41,493 nt of DNA from Mycolicibacterium bacteremicum (GTDB taxonomy: Bacteria > Actinomycetota > Actinomycetes > Mycobacteriales > Mycobacteriaceae): contig NZ_MVHJ01000039.1 of the NCBI RefSeq assembly GCF_002086115.1, positions 1 through 41,493 on the forward strand, in the 5' to 3' direction. Made by a program: the position numbers and the translations under genes. The notes under the pieces were generated by a model, which did no database searches, was not told the origin of the DNA, and saw nothing but the letters and a program-made list of their open reading frames with translations. Position 1 is the first letter of the stretch; every line of letters starts with the position of its first letter. This document shows, piece after piece, positions 6,629 to 14,484 of this stretch.

Positions 6629-7798
6629 ATGGATGTCGAAGCGCTGCGTCGCAGCCCGATCGGGCAGCTCGTGTCGATAACGGGGCACGACCCCCGGATC
6701 GGCGAAGAATACGAATACGTCGCCTTTGTTCCAGATCCGCTACCGGCCAGTTTTGATTTGAAGGCCGACACGTACGCGGCGGTCATCGATGCCGCCGCGG
6801 CGATGGCGCGCGCTGACCAGGCGTCGTCGTTGTTGCCGAATCCTGGTCTTCTGGCGCGGCCGGCCACTCGTCGTGAAGCGGTGAGCACCTCCGCGCTGGA
6901 GGGGACCTACGCCTTCCTCTCCGACGTGTTCGAGGCCGACTTTCTTGAGGATGATGAGCTGACCGGCTCGGTCAGTGAGGTCAGGAATTACGTGACGGCT
7001 GCCGAGCGGGCTTACGAAATGGTGGCCGAAGGCCAGCCGATCTCGGTGCGGATGCTCGAGGACCTGCAGCGTGAGCTGCTGCGAGGGACGACCAGTGACG
7101 GCTCGCATGCTGGCAGCGTGCGAACGACCCAGGTCTTCATCGGTTTGGGCAACCGGCGTGTGACGTCCGCGCGCTTCGTGCCACCGCCGGCCGACCATCG
7201 GCTGCTCGATGGTCTTCGTCAATGGCAAGACTGGGTTCGGGGATCCACCTCCATTCCAACGATCATCCGTGTGGCGGTCTCGCATTATCAGTTCGAGACG
7301 CTGCACCCGTTCCATGACGGCAATGGCCGCCTCGGTCGCCTCGTCATGGCGCTGCAGCTCATGAGCGCCGGCGATCTGCAGTTTCCCGTGCTCAACATCT
7401 CGCCTTGGCTGGAACAGCATCGCGCGGAGTATCAGGATGGCCTGCTTCGGGTGTCCCAGACCGGTGATTGGGATGAATGGGTGTGCTTCATCTCTGCGGC
7501 GATTCACGCCGAGGCATTAGAGGTGATCGATCGGGTGGACAAGTTGCTGGCTCTCCGAGAGGGCTTCCAAGAGACGTTACGCGGGGCCAAGGGAGTCTCG
7601 TTGCGGATCGCTGACGACTTGGTCGGCTACCCGATGATCACGGCGTCGGTCGCAGCTACGTTGCACGGCGTCTCCTATCAGGCTGCGAATACTGCGATCG
7701 CCAAGCTGGTGGAGAAAGGGATCTTGCGGCAGCGCACGACTGGGCGGTATGACCGAATCTTTCAATGCGACAGCGTGTTGACGGTCCTGGAGTACTGA
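6629..7798 (+). CDS. Class II Fic-domain protein with C-terminal winged helix
   Basis: 389-residue Fic protein, predicted to transfer AMP from ATP to a target hydroxyl. The catalytic motif is complete: HPFHDGNGRLGR with His226, Asp230 and Arg237. The inhibitory motif lies N-terminal to the Fic core (T87-S-A-L-E91-G92), which makes it a class II enzyme whose Glu91 would block productive ATP binding until relieved. Residues about 310-389 look like a winged helix (VAATLHGVSYQAANTAIAKL). Twin palindromes upstream and this domain suggest self-regulation. A HEPN-like gene starts 3 bp downstream. It sits at the left end of the tRNA-Pro element as cargo. The ribosome site is weak. Confidence 0.9.
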   Translation: MDVEALRRSPIGQLVSITGHDPRIGEEYEYVAFVPDPLPASFDLKADTYAAVIDAAAAMARADQASSLLPNPGLLARPATRREAVSTSALEGTYAFLSDVFEADFLEDDELTGSVSEVRNYVTAAERAYEMVAEGQPISVRMLEDLQRELLRGTTSDGSHAGSVRTTQVFIGLGNRRVTSARFVPPPADHRLLDGLRQWQDWVRGSTSIPTIIRVAVSHYQFETLHPFHDGNGRLGRLVMALQLMSAGDLQFPVLNISPWLEQHRAEYQDGLLRVSQTGDWDEWVCFISAAIHAEALEVIDRVDKLLALREGFQETLRGAKGVSLRIADDLVGYPMITASVAATLHGVSYQAANTAIAKLVEKGILRQRTTGRYDRIFQCDSVLTVLEY

Positions 7799-7801
7799 GC
7801 G

Positions 7802-8419
7802 GTGGGTTACCAGGACGATCCGATCGGGTACGAGCGCCGCTTGAGAGCGAAGCTGCAACCGGACGTCATCAGAGGCACATTGGCGTTCGCAGGCCTTTAC
7901 CAGATCACTCACGAGATGATCCAACAGGCGGTGCTCGAAAGGGTGCGAGAGTTCTACTGCTGCGGCCTGGAACCGGGCGCTCCGATGACGGATCGGGAGC
8001 GACAGCGCTACCAGCACGAAGTTCTGTCTTTGGCGCCGAAGAAGAGATTCCGAGCGTCGCTACTGTGGCTCGTCAACAGCGGTGCTATCACCCAGTCGCA
8101 GGCGGACCGGTTGAATCTGATTTACGCGCATCGCCACTCGCTGACCCACGAGCTCGTCAGGTACTTGGTCGATCCGGAAGCCGACCCGGACGTCGAGCTG
8201 TTCGTCGATGCGCTGACCATCCTGAAAGACCTGCACCGCTTCTGGATCGACATCGAGCTCAGCACTGGCGGATTCTTTCTCGCAGACGGTTCGCATGTTG
8301 ACGACGTGGATGCCGAGGCGGTCATGCCTCTTTCGCTGATGGTGCTGCAGCAGTGTGTGGATGCCTACGTCGAGGGCTTCGAGTCTCTGGGCTCCGACGA
8401 CGCCGAAATGAGTTCCTGA
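7802..8419 (+). CDS. HEPN-like helical protein paired with Fic
   Basis: 205 residues starting at GTG 7802, 3 bp after the Fic stop, so almost certainly cotranscribed. It is predicted to be mainly helical. Residues 82-122 (FRASLLWLVNSGAITQSQAD and following) end in R111-H-S-L-T-H116-E-L, an R-x4-H motif at the end of a helix, as in HEPN RNases, followed by another helix (residues 131-150). Tyr108 and Tyr121 flank the motif. In HepT-MntA the antitoxin AMPylates a Tyr just after R-x4-H; here the tyrosine is not at that exact place. No HEPN assignment was verified by a search; the protein could also be a non-enzymatic partner of Fic. Confidence 0.55.
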   Translation: MGYQDDPIGYERRLRAKLQPDVIRGTLAFAGLYQITHEMIQQAVLERVREFYCCGLEPGAPMTDRERQRYQHEVLSLAPKKRFRASLLWLVNSGAITQSQADRLNLIYAHRHSLTHELVRYLVDPEADPDVELFVDALTILKDLHRFWIDIELSTGGFFLADGSHVDDVDAEAVMPLSLMVLQQCVDAYVEGFESLGSDDAEMSS

Positions 8420-8840
8420 CACCGGCCCTGACGCCGTGCGATGACTTCGAGGGGCGTTCATCGCGAGATCACAGTTGCTTTTTATCCTCGCGATCCTCGC
8501 GATCCTCGCGTGGCTCCGGTCTGCGGCTGGTCGGCGCTGGCCTGTTCAAACCATCATGCTCCCTTTCGTCGCCGCCGCCCCAGAGATGGCCCGAGGGGTA
8601 GTAGGTCAGCGATTATCAATTTGCGCGTGGGTACTGGAGTCGGGTCGCGGTCGGCCGACAGCGATTGAACCGCGAATTTGTCCGTCGAAAAGAGACTACC
8701 GGCGTAGGGGTCGTATTCGGGTGGGGCGAATTCCACGCTGAGCGCAGTCAACGCTGACAGGTTTGGCCGGCAGCCGGTCGCCCCTTTTTGACTCGTTGCT
8801 TGTCGACTTTCCGTGTATGGGCGGAGCGCAAAGGGGTTAT
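8420..8840. other. Gene-poor gap between the Fic module and mmpL
   Basis: Nothing here is assigned with confidence. The nonamer ATCCTCGCG is repeated three times in tandem at 8484-8510. A short minus-strand frame (listed separately, 8554-8736) has protein-like composition. The gap probably marks a joint between two cargo modules. Confidence 0.4.
8554..8736 (-). CDS. Unassigned short frame, possibly a gene fragment
   Basis: A GTG at 8736 would open a 60-residue frame with protein-like composition (PEYDPYAGSLFSTDKFAVQS) and a basic C-terminal tail (GRRRRKGA). There is no ribosome site at this GTG, and the open frame extends upstream toward the end of mmpL. I do not recognise the sequence. It may be the surviving C-terminus of a gene cut during cargo exchange, or a chance frame. 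Confidence 0.25.
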   Translation of the reverse strand: MEFAPPEYDPYAGSLFSTDKFAVQSLSADRDPTPVPTRKLIIADLLPLGPSLGRRRRKGA

Positions 8841-11800
8841 TCAGGTTGTGCTGGTGTTTGGTCTGGTGGGCCACCAGCTGGCTTCGCGCAGGAGTGTGGC
8901 GATGGCGGGCACGGTCAGGGTGCGCACGAGGAAGGTGTCGAGCAGTAGCCCGAAGCCGATGATGAGGCCGGCTTGGATCATGATGGCTACCGAGCCGACC
9001 ATGAGGCCGAACATGCTGACGGCGAAGATCAGGCCAGCGGAGGTGATGACGGCGCCGGTGTTGGCGACGGTGCGCAGCACACCGACGCGGATGTTGCTTC
9101 CGGATTCTTCGCGTAGTCGGGAGACGAGCAGCATGTTGTAGTCGGCTCCGACGGCGACGAGGATGATGAATGCCAATAGTGGTACGGGCCAGGCGATTTC
9201 GTGTCCGAGGATCCACTGGAATACCAGGACGCCGAATCCGATCGAGGCCAGGTAGTTGAGCAGGACGGTGCCGAGCAGGTAGATCGGTGCCAGTAGTGCG
9301 CGTAGCAGCAGCACCAGGATGATGCCGACAATGACTGTGGTGGCCAGCGCAAGTTGGGCGAAGTCTGCCCAGAGGAATCGTTGGATGTCGGAGTTGACGG
9401 CTGGGAAGCCGGCGACTGAGACAGTGGCCTCAGCCAGTGAGGTGTTCGGGCGTGCGGCGTTGGCGGTGGCGGTGACGCGGTTGGCGAGATCCATGGCCTC
9501 GACACTGTAGGGGTCGTAGCTGGTTTCGATCATGAACCGTGCTGTTTTGCCGTCTGGTGATAGGAATTGTTCGGCGACGTCGGTGAATTGGCGATTCTCG
9601 AAGGCATTGGCGGGCAGGTAGAAACCGCTTGCCGAGTCGGAGTCCTGGGCAGCGCGTGCAGAGTTTTGGAGTTGGGTGGCGATCTGGCTCATGCCGGAGA
9701 GCATTTCGATGTTGCTGTCGGCCAGAGTGCGCACACCGGTGGCCAACGCTTGGGCGCCGGAGGCGAGTTGGCCGATCCCGTCTTGGAGGCGGCGCAGGTT
9801 GCCGGCCAGGTCAGTGGGGTTTCCCAACGCCCCGAAGGCGTTGTCCAGTGAGATGACTGCGTTTTGGACGGTGGTAAGGGTGCCGGCGACGGTGGCGTTG
9901 CTGGCGGGGTTGTAGCGGTCGCCGAGGTCAGCGATTTCGGTGAAGAATCCGTTGTTGCGCAGGGTGGTCAGGATCTGTACTTGGTCGCGGATCTGGGCGC
10001 ATTGGGGTGTGGTGGCACACCACGGCGAGGTGTTGAGGGCACCCACGAGCGGCTCCAAGGTGGTGATGGCGTGTTGTGCTTGGTCGGCCAGGGGGCGTAG
10101 GCCGGGGCCGGCTTGGATGGCCTGATCGACCGCAGGGGCCGTTGCTGAGAGTTGTTGCAGCAGTGGACGGAACTGGTTGACCTGAGCGCCGGCGGATTGG
10201 GCATGCGTGAGGATGCCTGCCAGGGGAGCCAGTGCGGTGCGCACGGTGGTGTCGAGTTGGGCCAGTCCGCCGGCGAGTTGATCGGCGCCGTCGGTGAGTT
10301 TGGTGAGGTCGTCTCGGTGGGCGTTGCCGTCGGCGACCGCGCCGGCCATCTTGTCCCCGATCTGCCCGTTTTGCCAGGCCAGTTGTGCTTGATCGAGGCG
10401 TTCTCCGGTGGGGCGGGTGACTCCGGAGACTTTGGTGACACCGGGAACCTGGGAGACGCGGGAGGCCATTTCGTCCAGGTCGGCCAGTCCTTTGCCGGTG
10501 CGCATGTCGGTGGGGTTCTCGACGACGAGGAATTCGGTGATGACGACGTCTTTGCGGAAGTGGCGGTCCAACAGTTGGTAGCCCTGGTTGCTGGCGGTGG
10601 TGGCGGGTTGACCTTTGCGGTCGTCGTAGCTGATTTTGATGGTCGCGGCTACCGCTGACAATGCGAGCAGGATGACGAGGCTGACAATCAGCAGTGGCAC
10701 CGGACGGCGCACCACCGCCACGGCGACACTGTTCCAATACCGGCGGGTGCGATCGGATTTGGGTTCACCGATGCCCCGCTTCGCGGCCAACGCCAGCACG
10801 GGCGGTAGCAGGCTGACGGTGGCCAGGAAACCGAACAGGACCGCGATGGCGCATGCCGGGCCTAGGGCGCCGAACACGCTCAAGCGGGCGAACACCATGG
10901 CCAGGAAGGCCAGGGCCACGGTGGCGGCGGAGGCCAGAATGACGCGGCCGATGCTGGCGGTGGCGTGGATGATGGCCTGCTCGGCCGGTACCTGAGCGCG
11001 GCGCTGCTCGTGGTAGCGGCTGATCAGGAACACGGTGTAGTCGGTGCCGGCGCCGAGCAGGATCGCGGTCATGAACGCGACGGTGAATTGCGAGACCGGC
11101 ATACCCATCTCGCCCAGCGCGGACAGGACGCCGCGCCCGACGGCCAGGCTCAGCCCGATGACCAGCAGCGGTAGCAGTGCGGTGAACACCGATCGGTAGA
11201 CGATCAGCAGGATCAGGGCGATCATGACGGCGGTGGCGATCGAGATCAGCAGCAGGTCGTGCTCGGCTGCGGCGATCATGTCGCTGAACGTCGCCGGTGG
11301 CCCGGTCACCTGGGCGGTCGTGGACGAACCGGCGAACACTTCGGCGGTCATGTCACGCACCGCGCTGACTGACTCCGCAGCGGTCGGGTCACCTAGCGTG
11401 CCGGTCACGCCCACCGGCAGGTACCACGATTGGCCGTCGGCGCTGACGGCCTGGGTTCTGGTGATGGGATCGGCCAGCAGATCTTGCACCAACAGGACGT
11501 GCTCGCTGTCAGCGCGCAGTCGTTGCAGGAGGCGGTCGTAGCGTTGTTGGCTTGCCGGGGTCAGGCCGGCTGGGTCTTCCATGGCCACGAACAGCATGGT
11601 TTTCGAGCCTTGTTCGTTGAAGGCGGTGCTCATCCGCTCCACCGTTTGCAGCGACGGGGCGTCGCGCGGGATCAAGTCCACCGACTGCTGGCGCACCACC
11701 GTTTCCAGCTGAGGGAACAGCAGCGCCAGGACGATCGCGGCGCCGATCCACACACCGATGGTCAAGGCTTTGTGCCGCACAGTGAATCGTGCCAACGCTG

Positions 11801-11906
11801 CGAGCCGAGCGCTGTACTCACGGCTGGATGCGGGATCGGCCGGAGTCTCGTGCCGGGCAGCGCGGGGGGCCGGTGTTGGTGAGGAGCCTGTCGTGCGGTC
11901 GGTCAC
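8841..11906 (-). CDS. MmpL-family RND transporter
   Basis: 1021-residue inner-membrane protein of the mycobacterial MmpL class, which exports lipids, siderophores or drugs using the proton gradient. There are two homologous halves: a first transmembrane helix at about residues 50-70, a large periplasmic loop, then a helix bundle with GTDYTVFLISRYHE; and in the second half GADYNMLLVSRLREES. These Asp-Tyr pairs are the family's proton-relay residues. The long periplasmic region of the second half (QAQLAWQNGQIGDKMAGAV onward) is helical. No MmpS partner is seen next to it. The promoter holds two abutting palindromes of an array shared with neighbouring genes, so it is probably controlled by an adjacent TetR. 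It is cargo of the tRNA-Pro element. Confidence 0.92.
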   Translation of the reverse strand: MTDRTTGSSPTPAPRAARHETPADPASSREYSARLAALARFTVRHKALTIGVWIGAAIVLALLFPQLETVVRQQSVDLIPRDAPSLQTVERMSTAFNEQGSKTMLFVAMEDPAGLTPASQQRYDRLLQRLRADSEHVLLVQDLLADPITRTQAVSADGQSWYLPVGVTGTLGDPTAAESVSAVRDMTAEVFAGSSTTAQVTGPPATFSDMIAAAEHDLLLISIATAVMIALILLIVYRSVFTALLPLLVIGLSLAVGRGVLSALGEMGMPVSQFTVAFMTAILLGAGTDYTVFLISRYHEQRRAQVPAEQAIIHATASIGRVILASAATVALAFLAMVFARLSVFGALGPACAIAVLFGFLATVSLLPPVLALAAKRGIGEPKSDRTRRYWNSVAVAVVRRPVPLLIVSLVILLALSAVAATIKISYDDRKGQPATTASNQGYQLLDRHFRKDVVITEFLVVENPTDMRTGKGLADLDEMASRVSQVPGVTKVSGVTRPTGERLDQAQLAWQNGQIGDKMAGAVADGNAHRDDLTKLTDGADQLAGGLAQLDTTVRTALAPLAGILTHAQSAGAQVNQFRPLLQQLSATAPAVDQAIQAGPGLRPLADQAQHAITTLEPLVGALNTSPWCATTPQCAQIRDQVQILTTLRNNGFFTEIADLGDRYNPASNATVAGTLTTVQNAVISLDNAFGALGNPTDLAGNLRRLQDGIGQLASGAQALATGVRTLADSNIEMLSGMSQIATQLQNSARAAQDSDSASGFYLPANAFENRQFTDVAEQFLSPDGKTARFMIETSYDPYSVEAMDLANRVTATANAARPNTSLAEATVSVAGFPAVNSDIQRFLWADFAQLALATTVIVGIILVLLLRALLAPIYLLGTVLLNYLASIGFGVLVFQWILGHEIAWPVPLLAFIILVAVGADYNMLLVSRLREESGSNIRVGVLRTVANTGAVITSAGLIFAVSMFGLMVGSVAIMIQAGLIIGFGLLLDTFLVRTLTVPAIATLLREASWWPTRPNTSTT

Positions 11907-11923
11907 CGAACCCCCTAGATCTA

Positions 11924-11960
11924 CGATACCAATGGTATCGCTACGCTACATTATGTAGCG
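11924..11960. promoter_or_regulatory. 10-bp-phased operator array upstream of mmpL
   Basis: Four heptamer half-sites separated by 3 bp each: CGATACC (11924-11930), GGTATCG (11934-11940), CGCTACA (11944-11950), TGTAGCG (11954-11960). Half-sites 1-2 and 3-4 are perfect 7-3-7 palindromes, and half-sites 2-3 also form an imperfect one. The array begins 18 bp upstream of the mmpL start. Similar arrays lie at 12472 and 13679. Confidence 0.75.
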
Positions 11961-11997
11961 AAAATCGGATAGTCCAGTGGGGTCGGCGTGGTGGGGC

Positions 11998-12423
11998 TTA
12001 TCGGTTCACGATGTTGGCGTCGTCGGATTCGGGGATGTCGTGTCGGACCACGCGGACACGCCCGTGCGGCAAACAGGCCATGTAGCCGTGTCGCTTGCCG
12101 TACAGCTCCCACGCGGTGACCTGCTCGTCGGGGTTGACGTCGATGCGGTGCCCGCGGGAAAAGCCCAGGTGTAAACCTCCGTCGTCGCCCGACCAGGCCT
12201 GGGTGCACACTGCGCCGGCCAGATTGAGCAGCGGACGCTCGTACACCGAGATCTGCAGCGGGTTGATGAGGACCGTCTCGGCGGGAAAGCGATCTGCTGC
12301 GGGCAGGGTGAGCAGCAGGGGGCGCGAGATGACGACTTCGTTGTAGTCGTCCAGGTCGAGCACCAAGCCGTCGCGCACCGAAACCCGTTGCACGACACAA
12401 TCTTCGATCCATTGGGTGTACAT
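11998..12423 (-). CDS. DUF6188-like protein of unknown function
   Basis: 141-residue soluble protein. From memory it resembles small mycobacterial proteins grouped as DUF6188: WIEDCVVQRVSVRDGLVLDL at the start, GAVCTQAWSGDDGGLHLGF in the middle, and a final HGRVRVVRHDIPE. The pattern suggests a compact beta-rich fold; no catalytic residues are evident. ATG 12423 is preceded by a strong ribosome site (AAGGAGAAGG). Its promoter carries the same 10-bp-phased array as mmpL, so it belongs to the same local regulon, but nothing in the sequence gives a molecular role. Confidence 0.75.
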   Translation of the reverse strand: MYTQWIEDCVVQRVSVRDGLVLDLDDYNEVVISRPLLLTLPAADRFPAETVLINPLQISVYERPLLNLAGAVCTQAWSGDDGGLHLGFSRGHRIDVNPDEQVTAWELYGKRHGYMACLPHGRVRVVRHDIPESDDANIVNR

Positions 12424-12471
12424 GGCCTTCTCCTTCGACGCAGCGTTGAGTCGCACTCCAAGGGTACGGCA

Positions 12472-12498
12472 GGTATCGCTGCGATACTAGAAGTAGCG
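12472..12498. promoter_or_regulatory. 10-bp-phased operator array upstream of the DUF6188-like gene
   Basis: Half-sites GGTATCG (12472-12478), CGATACT (12482-12488) and AGTAGCG (12492-12498), each 10 bp from the next. The first two form a 17-bp near-perfect palindrome GGTATCGCTGCGATACT. The array abuts the stop codon of the tetR gene (12499). Confidence 0.72.
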
Positions 12499-13170
12499 TT
12501 ACAGCTTTTTTGATTGCGCGGCGTTGTCGAGTAGCCGCTGAATTGCGCGGTCGATGCGGTCACGGGTCTCCTCCGCGGACACCCGCCCGCTGATAAAAGC
12601 GAGCAGGTTGGCCAACCAGATGTCGGAGATGACGCCGGCGACAACCAGATGTGCCGGTGTCGGCTCGCCCGCGCTGAGGGTGCGGGCCAGCAGCGTGTGG
12701 ATCGTTGCGGCGGCAGAATCGAGTTCCGCGGCGGCGCGAGTGTCGGCCACGGCAAAGGCCCTGGTCATGGCGTCGGTCAGCAGCGGCTCGCGCTGCCACC
12801 GGTCGTGCAGGTGGGTGGTCAGTCGCTCCAATCGCTGCCGCGGTGTGCCGGCACCGCTTGTCCAGTTACCGGCGACATCGAGACGCTGAAATTCTCGGTT
12901 CAGTGCCGCTACCAGCAGGTGGGTTTTGGCCGGGAAATAGCGGTACAGCGTGCCCACGGCGATGTCGACGTGCTCGGCGACCGTCCGCATGTGCACCGCG
13001 TCGTAACCGCCGGTGGCAGCTATAACCAGGGCGGCATCCATGATGGCCTCGCGACGACGGGCTGAGACGCGCGGACGTGGCACCCCGGCTGTGTGAACCT
13101 GATCGGCCGTCGGATGCTCCTCGTCGAGCCCGGTGGCCGTGCCGCTCGCCTGGGTGCTGGCGATGGTCAT
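12499..13170 (-). CDS. KstR-like TetR-family repressor
   Basis: 223 residues. The helix-turn-helix covers about residues 40-85 (MRTVAEHVDIAVGTLYRYFP), followed by a ligand domain with PLLTDAMTRAFAVADTRAAA. Both regions closely resemble KstR, the cholesterol-CoA-responsive repressor of mycobacteria, so the ligand may be a steroid or acyl-CoA thioester. The 44-residue N-terminal extension is unlike KstR. The start overlaps the stop of the thioesterase gene by ATGA. It is the best candidate to bind the phased arrays in front of mmpL, the DUF6188-like gene and the thioesterase-tetR operon. The true KstR consensus, as I recall it, is different from these arrays. Confidence 0.85.
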   Translation of the reverse strand: MTIASTQASGTATGLDEEHPTADQVHTAGVPRPRVSARRREAIMDAALVIAATGGYDAVHMRTVAEHVDIAVGTLYRYFPAKTHLLVAALNREFQRLDVAGNWTSGAGTPRQRLERLTTHLHDRWQREPLLTDAMTRAFAVADTRAAAELDSAAATIHTLLARTLSAGEPTPAHLVVAGVISDIWLANLLAFISGRVSAEETRDRIDRAIQRLLDNAAQSKKL

Positions 13171-13667
13171 GGTGTTTGATCGCCGCGGCGGGAGAACTGC
13201 TCGAGGATCTCTCTGAACCCACTGATGTCGCCGTGGGCGGCGAAATGTGCGGTATCGACCACGATGAATACTGCGCTCGCGGTGAACCGGGTGACCCCTT
13301 CACACGTTCCGATCGCCGCGACATGCAGCGCCCGTCCCTCGCGGGCGCTGATGTGCGCGGTGATCCGATGGGGCCGGTGCAGCGGCACTGGCTGCAGATA
13401 CTCCACCGTCAGCGAGCGCGTCACCGCAGGTGTGCCGGCAATCCACAGCGTGAAGCCCAGCACGTCATCGCACGCGGCGGCGACTGCCCCACCATGCGCC
13501 AGGCCGGGGGCTCCGATGTGGCGCTCGTCGAATGTGACATCGGCATACACCGAATCTGCACTGCGGTAGACCTCCACGTGCAGGCCGTGCGGATTGTCCG
13601 GGCCACACCCCATGCAGGTCGGGGTATGCGAAGGCAGCCGTTCCGACGGGACCGCACAATCTGACAC
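13167..13667 (-). CDS. PaaI-like hot-dog thioesterase
   Basis: 166-residue hot-dog-fold protein predicted to hydrolyse acyl-CoA thioesters. The central helix with HGG (LAHGGAVAAACDDVLGF) is the hallmark of the PaaI/YdiI-type family, and RSLTVEYLQPVPL forms the next strands. A Cys-rich N-terminus (TPTCMGCGPDNPHGLHV) is common in mycobacterial members. It is coupled by ATGA to the KstR-like repressor. An enzyme that removes or makes the repressor's acyl-CoA ligand in the same operon as the repressor would give feedback; this is inference. Confidence 0.88.
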   Translation of the reverse strand: MSDCAVPSERLPSHTPTCMGCGPDNPHGLHVEVYRSADSVYADVTFDERHIGAPGLAHGGAVAAACDDVLGFTLWIAGTPAVTRSLTVEYLQPVPLHRPHRITAHISAREGRALHVAAIGTCEGVTRFTASAVFIVVDTAHFAAHGDISGFREILEQFSRRGDQTP

Positions 13668-13678
13668 GAGAACACTCC

Positions 13679-13715
13679 AGATACTTTTAGTTTCGCTGCG
13701 ATACTCTTGGTACCA
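13679..13715. promoter_or_regulatory. 10-bp-phased operator array between thioesterase and second tetR
   Basis: Half-sites AGATACT (13679-13685), AGTTTCG (13689-13695), CGATACT (13699-13705) and GGTACCA (13709-13715), all 10 bp apart. The central pair matches 14 of 17 positions of the array at 12472. The array is 12 bp upstream of the thioesterase start and 56 bp upstream of the divergent tetR, so either or both could be controlled. Confidence 0.7.
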
Positions 13716-13770
13716 TAACTGTTAATCTTCCGGGTGCGACATCGCCTGAAATCGACAGCCGAGGTGACCT

Positions 13771-14484
13771 GTGAGCGACAGCAGTACGCCACCCTTGCAC
13801 GATGATGACGACATCGACCCGCGGCGGATACGATCACGCAACCGGTTGTTAGATGCTGCTGCGACACTTCTGAGCACCGGAGGCGTCGAGGCCGTCACTA
13901 TCGATGCTGTCACCAAAGCATCCAAGGTGGCCCGCACCACTCTTTATCGGCATTTTCAAAGCTCGTCGCATCTGCTTGCCGCGACGTTCGAGCGGCTACT
14001 GCCGCAGGTGACCACACCGGCACCCACCGGCGGTTCCTTGCGCGACCAATTGATTGAGCTGCTCACACGCCAAGCCGCCCTGTTCAATGATGCCCCGCTG
14101 CACGTCACCACCCTGGCATGGCTCTCACTCGGGCCGACCGGCGCCAAGGACGAGACCGACGATCGCCACGCGTCGGGGGCTCTGCGGGCCCGAGTCGTCG
14201 ACCAGTACCGACAGCCGTTCGACGCGCTACTCAACGGCGATGTAGCTCGGGTCGAACTCGATGACTTCGACCTTGAATTGGCGCTGTGTCAACTCGTCGG
14301 CCCGCTGGCCTTCGCACGCATGACTGGGATTCGCACCGTGACCCACAAGGACTGCGCCAACATCGTCGACGATTTCCTCGCCGCCCGCCGCAAAATTGTG
14401 GACGACGGCGGCGACCGGGTGAAGCCCAGGAGCACGCGGCGGTCAGACGGGGCGCACCGTCCACCGAGACAGATAGTCACCTGA
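13771..14484 (+). CDS. TetR-family regulator
   Basis: 237 residues starting at GTG 13771 with GAGG 7 bp upstream. The helix-turn-helix lies at about residues 22-68 (VTIDAVTKASKVARTTLYRH). The remainder is a divergent ligand domain with a long basic, Pro-rich tail (RRSDGAHRPPRQ) that may be disordered. It is transcribed divergently from the thioesterase-KstR-like operon across the phased operator array. It could be a second regulator of the mmpL cargo. The ligand is unknown. Confidence 0.85.
   Translation: MSDSSTPPLHDDDDIDPRRIRSRNRLLDAAATLLSTGGVEAVTIDAVTKASKVARTTLYRHFQSSSHLLAATFERLLPQVTTPAPTGGSLRDQLIELLTRQAALFNDAPLHVTTLAWLSLGPTGAKDETDDRHASGALRARVVDQYRQPFDALLNGDVARVELDDFDLELALCQLVGPLAFARMTGIRTVTHKDCANIVDDFLAARRKIVDDGGDRVKPRSTRRSDGAHRPPRQIVT

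Noticed and set aside
8484..8510. Threefold ATCCTCGCG as a CRISPR or replication iteron
   Set aside because: Direct 9-bp tandem copies without spacers, and only three of them; a simple slippage repeat is enough.
11898..11960. KstR binding site before mmpL
   Set aside because: The palindromes do not contain the AAC-GTT core of the KstR consensus as I know it.
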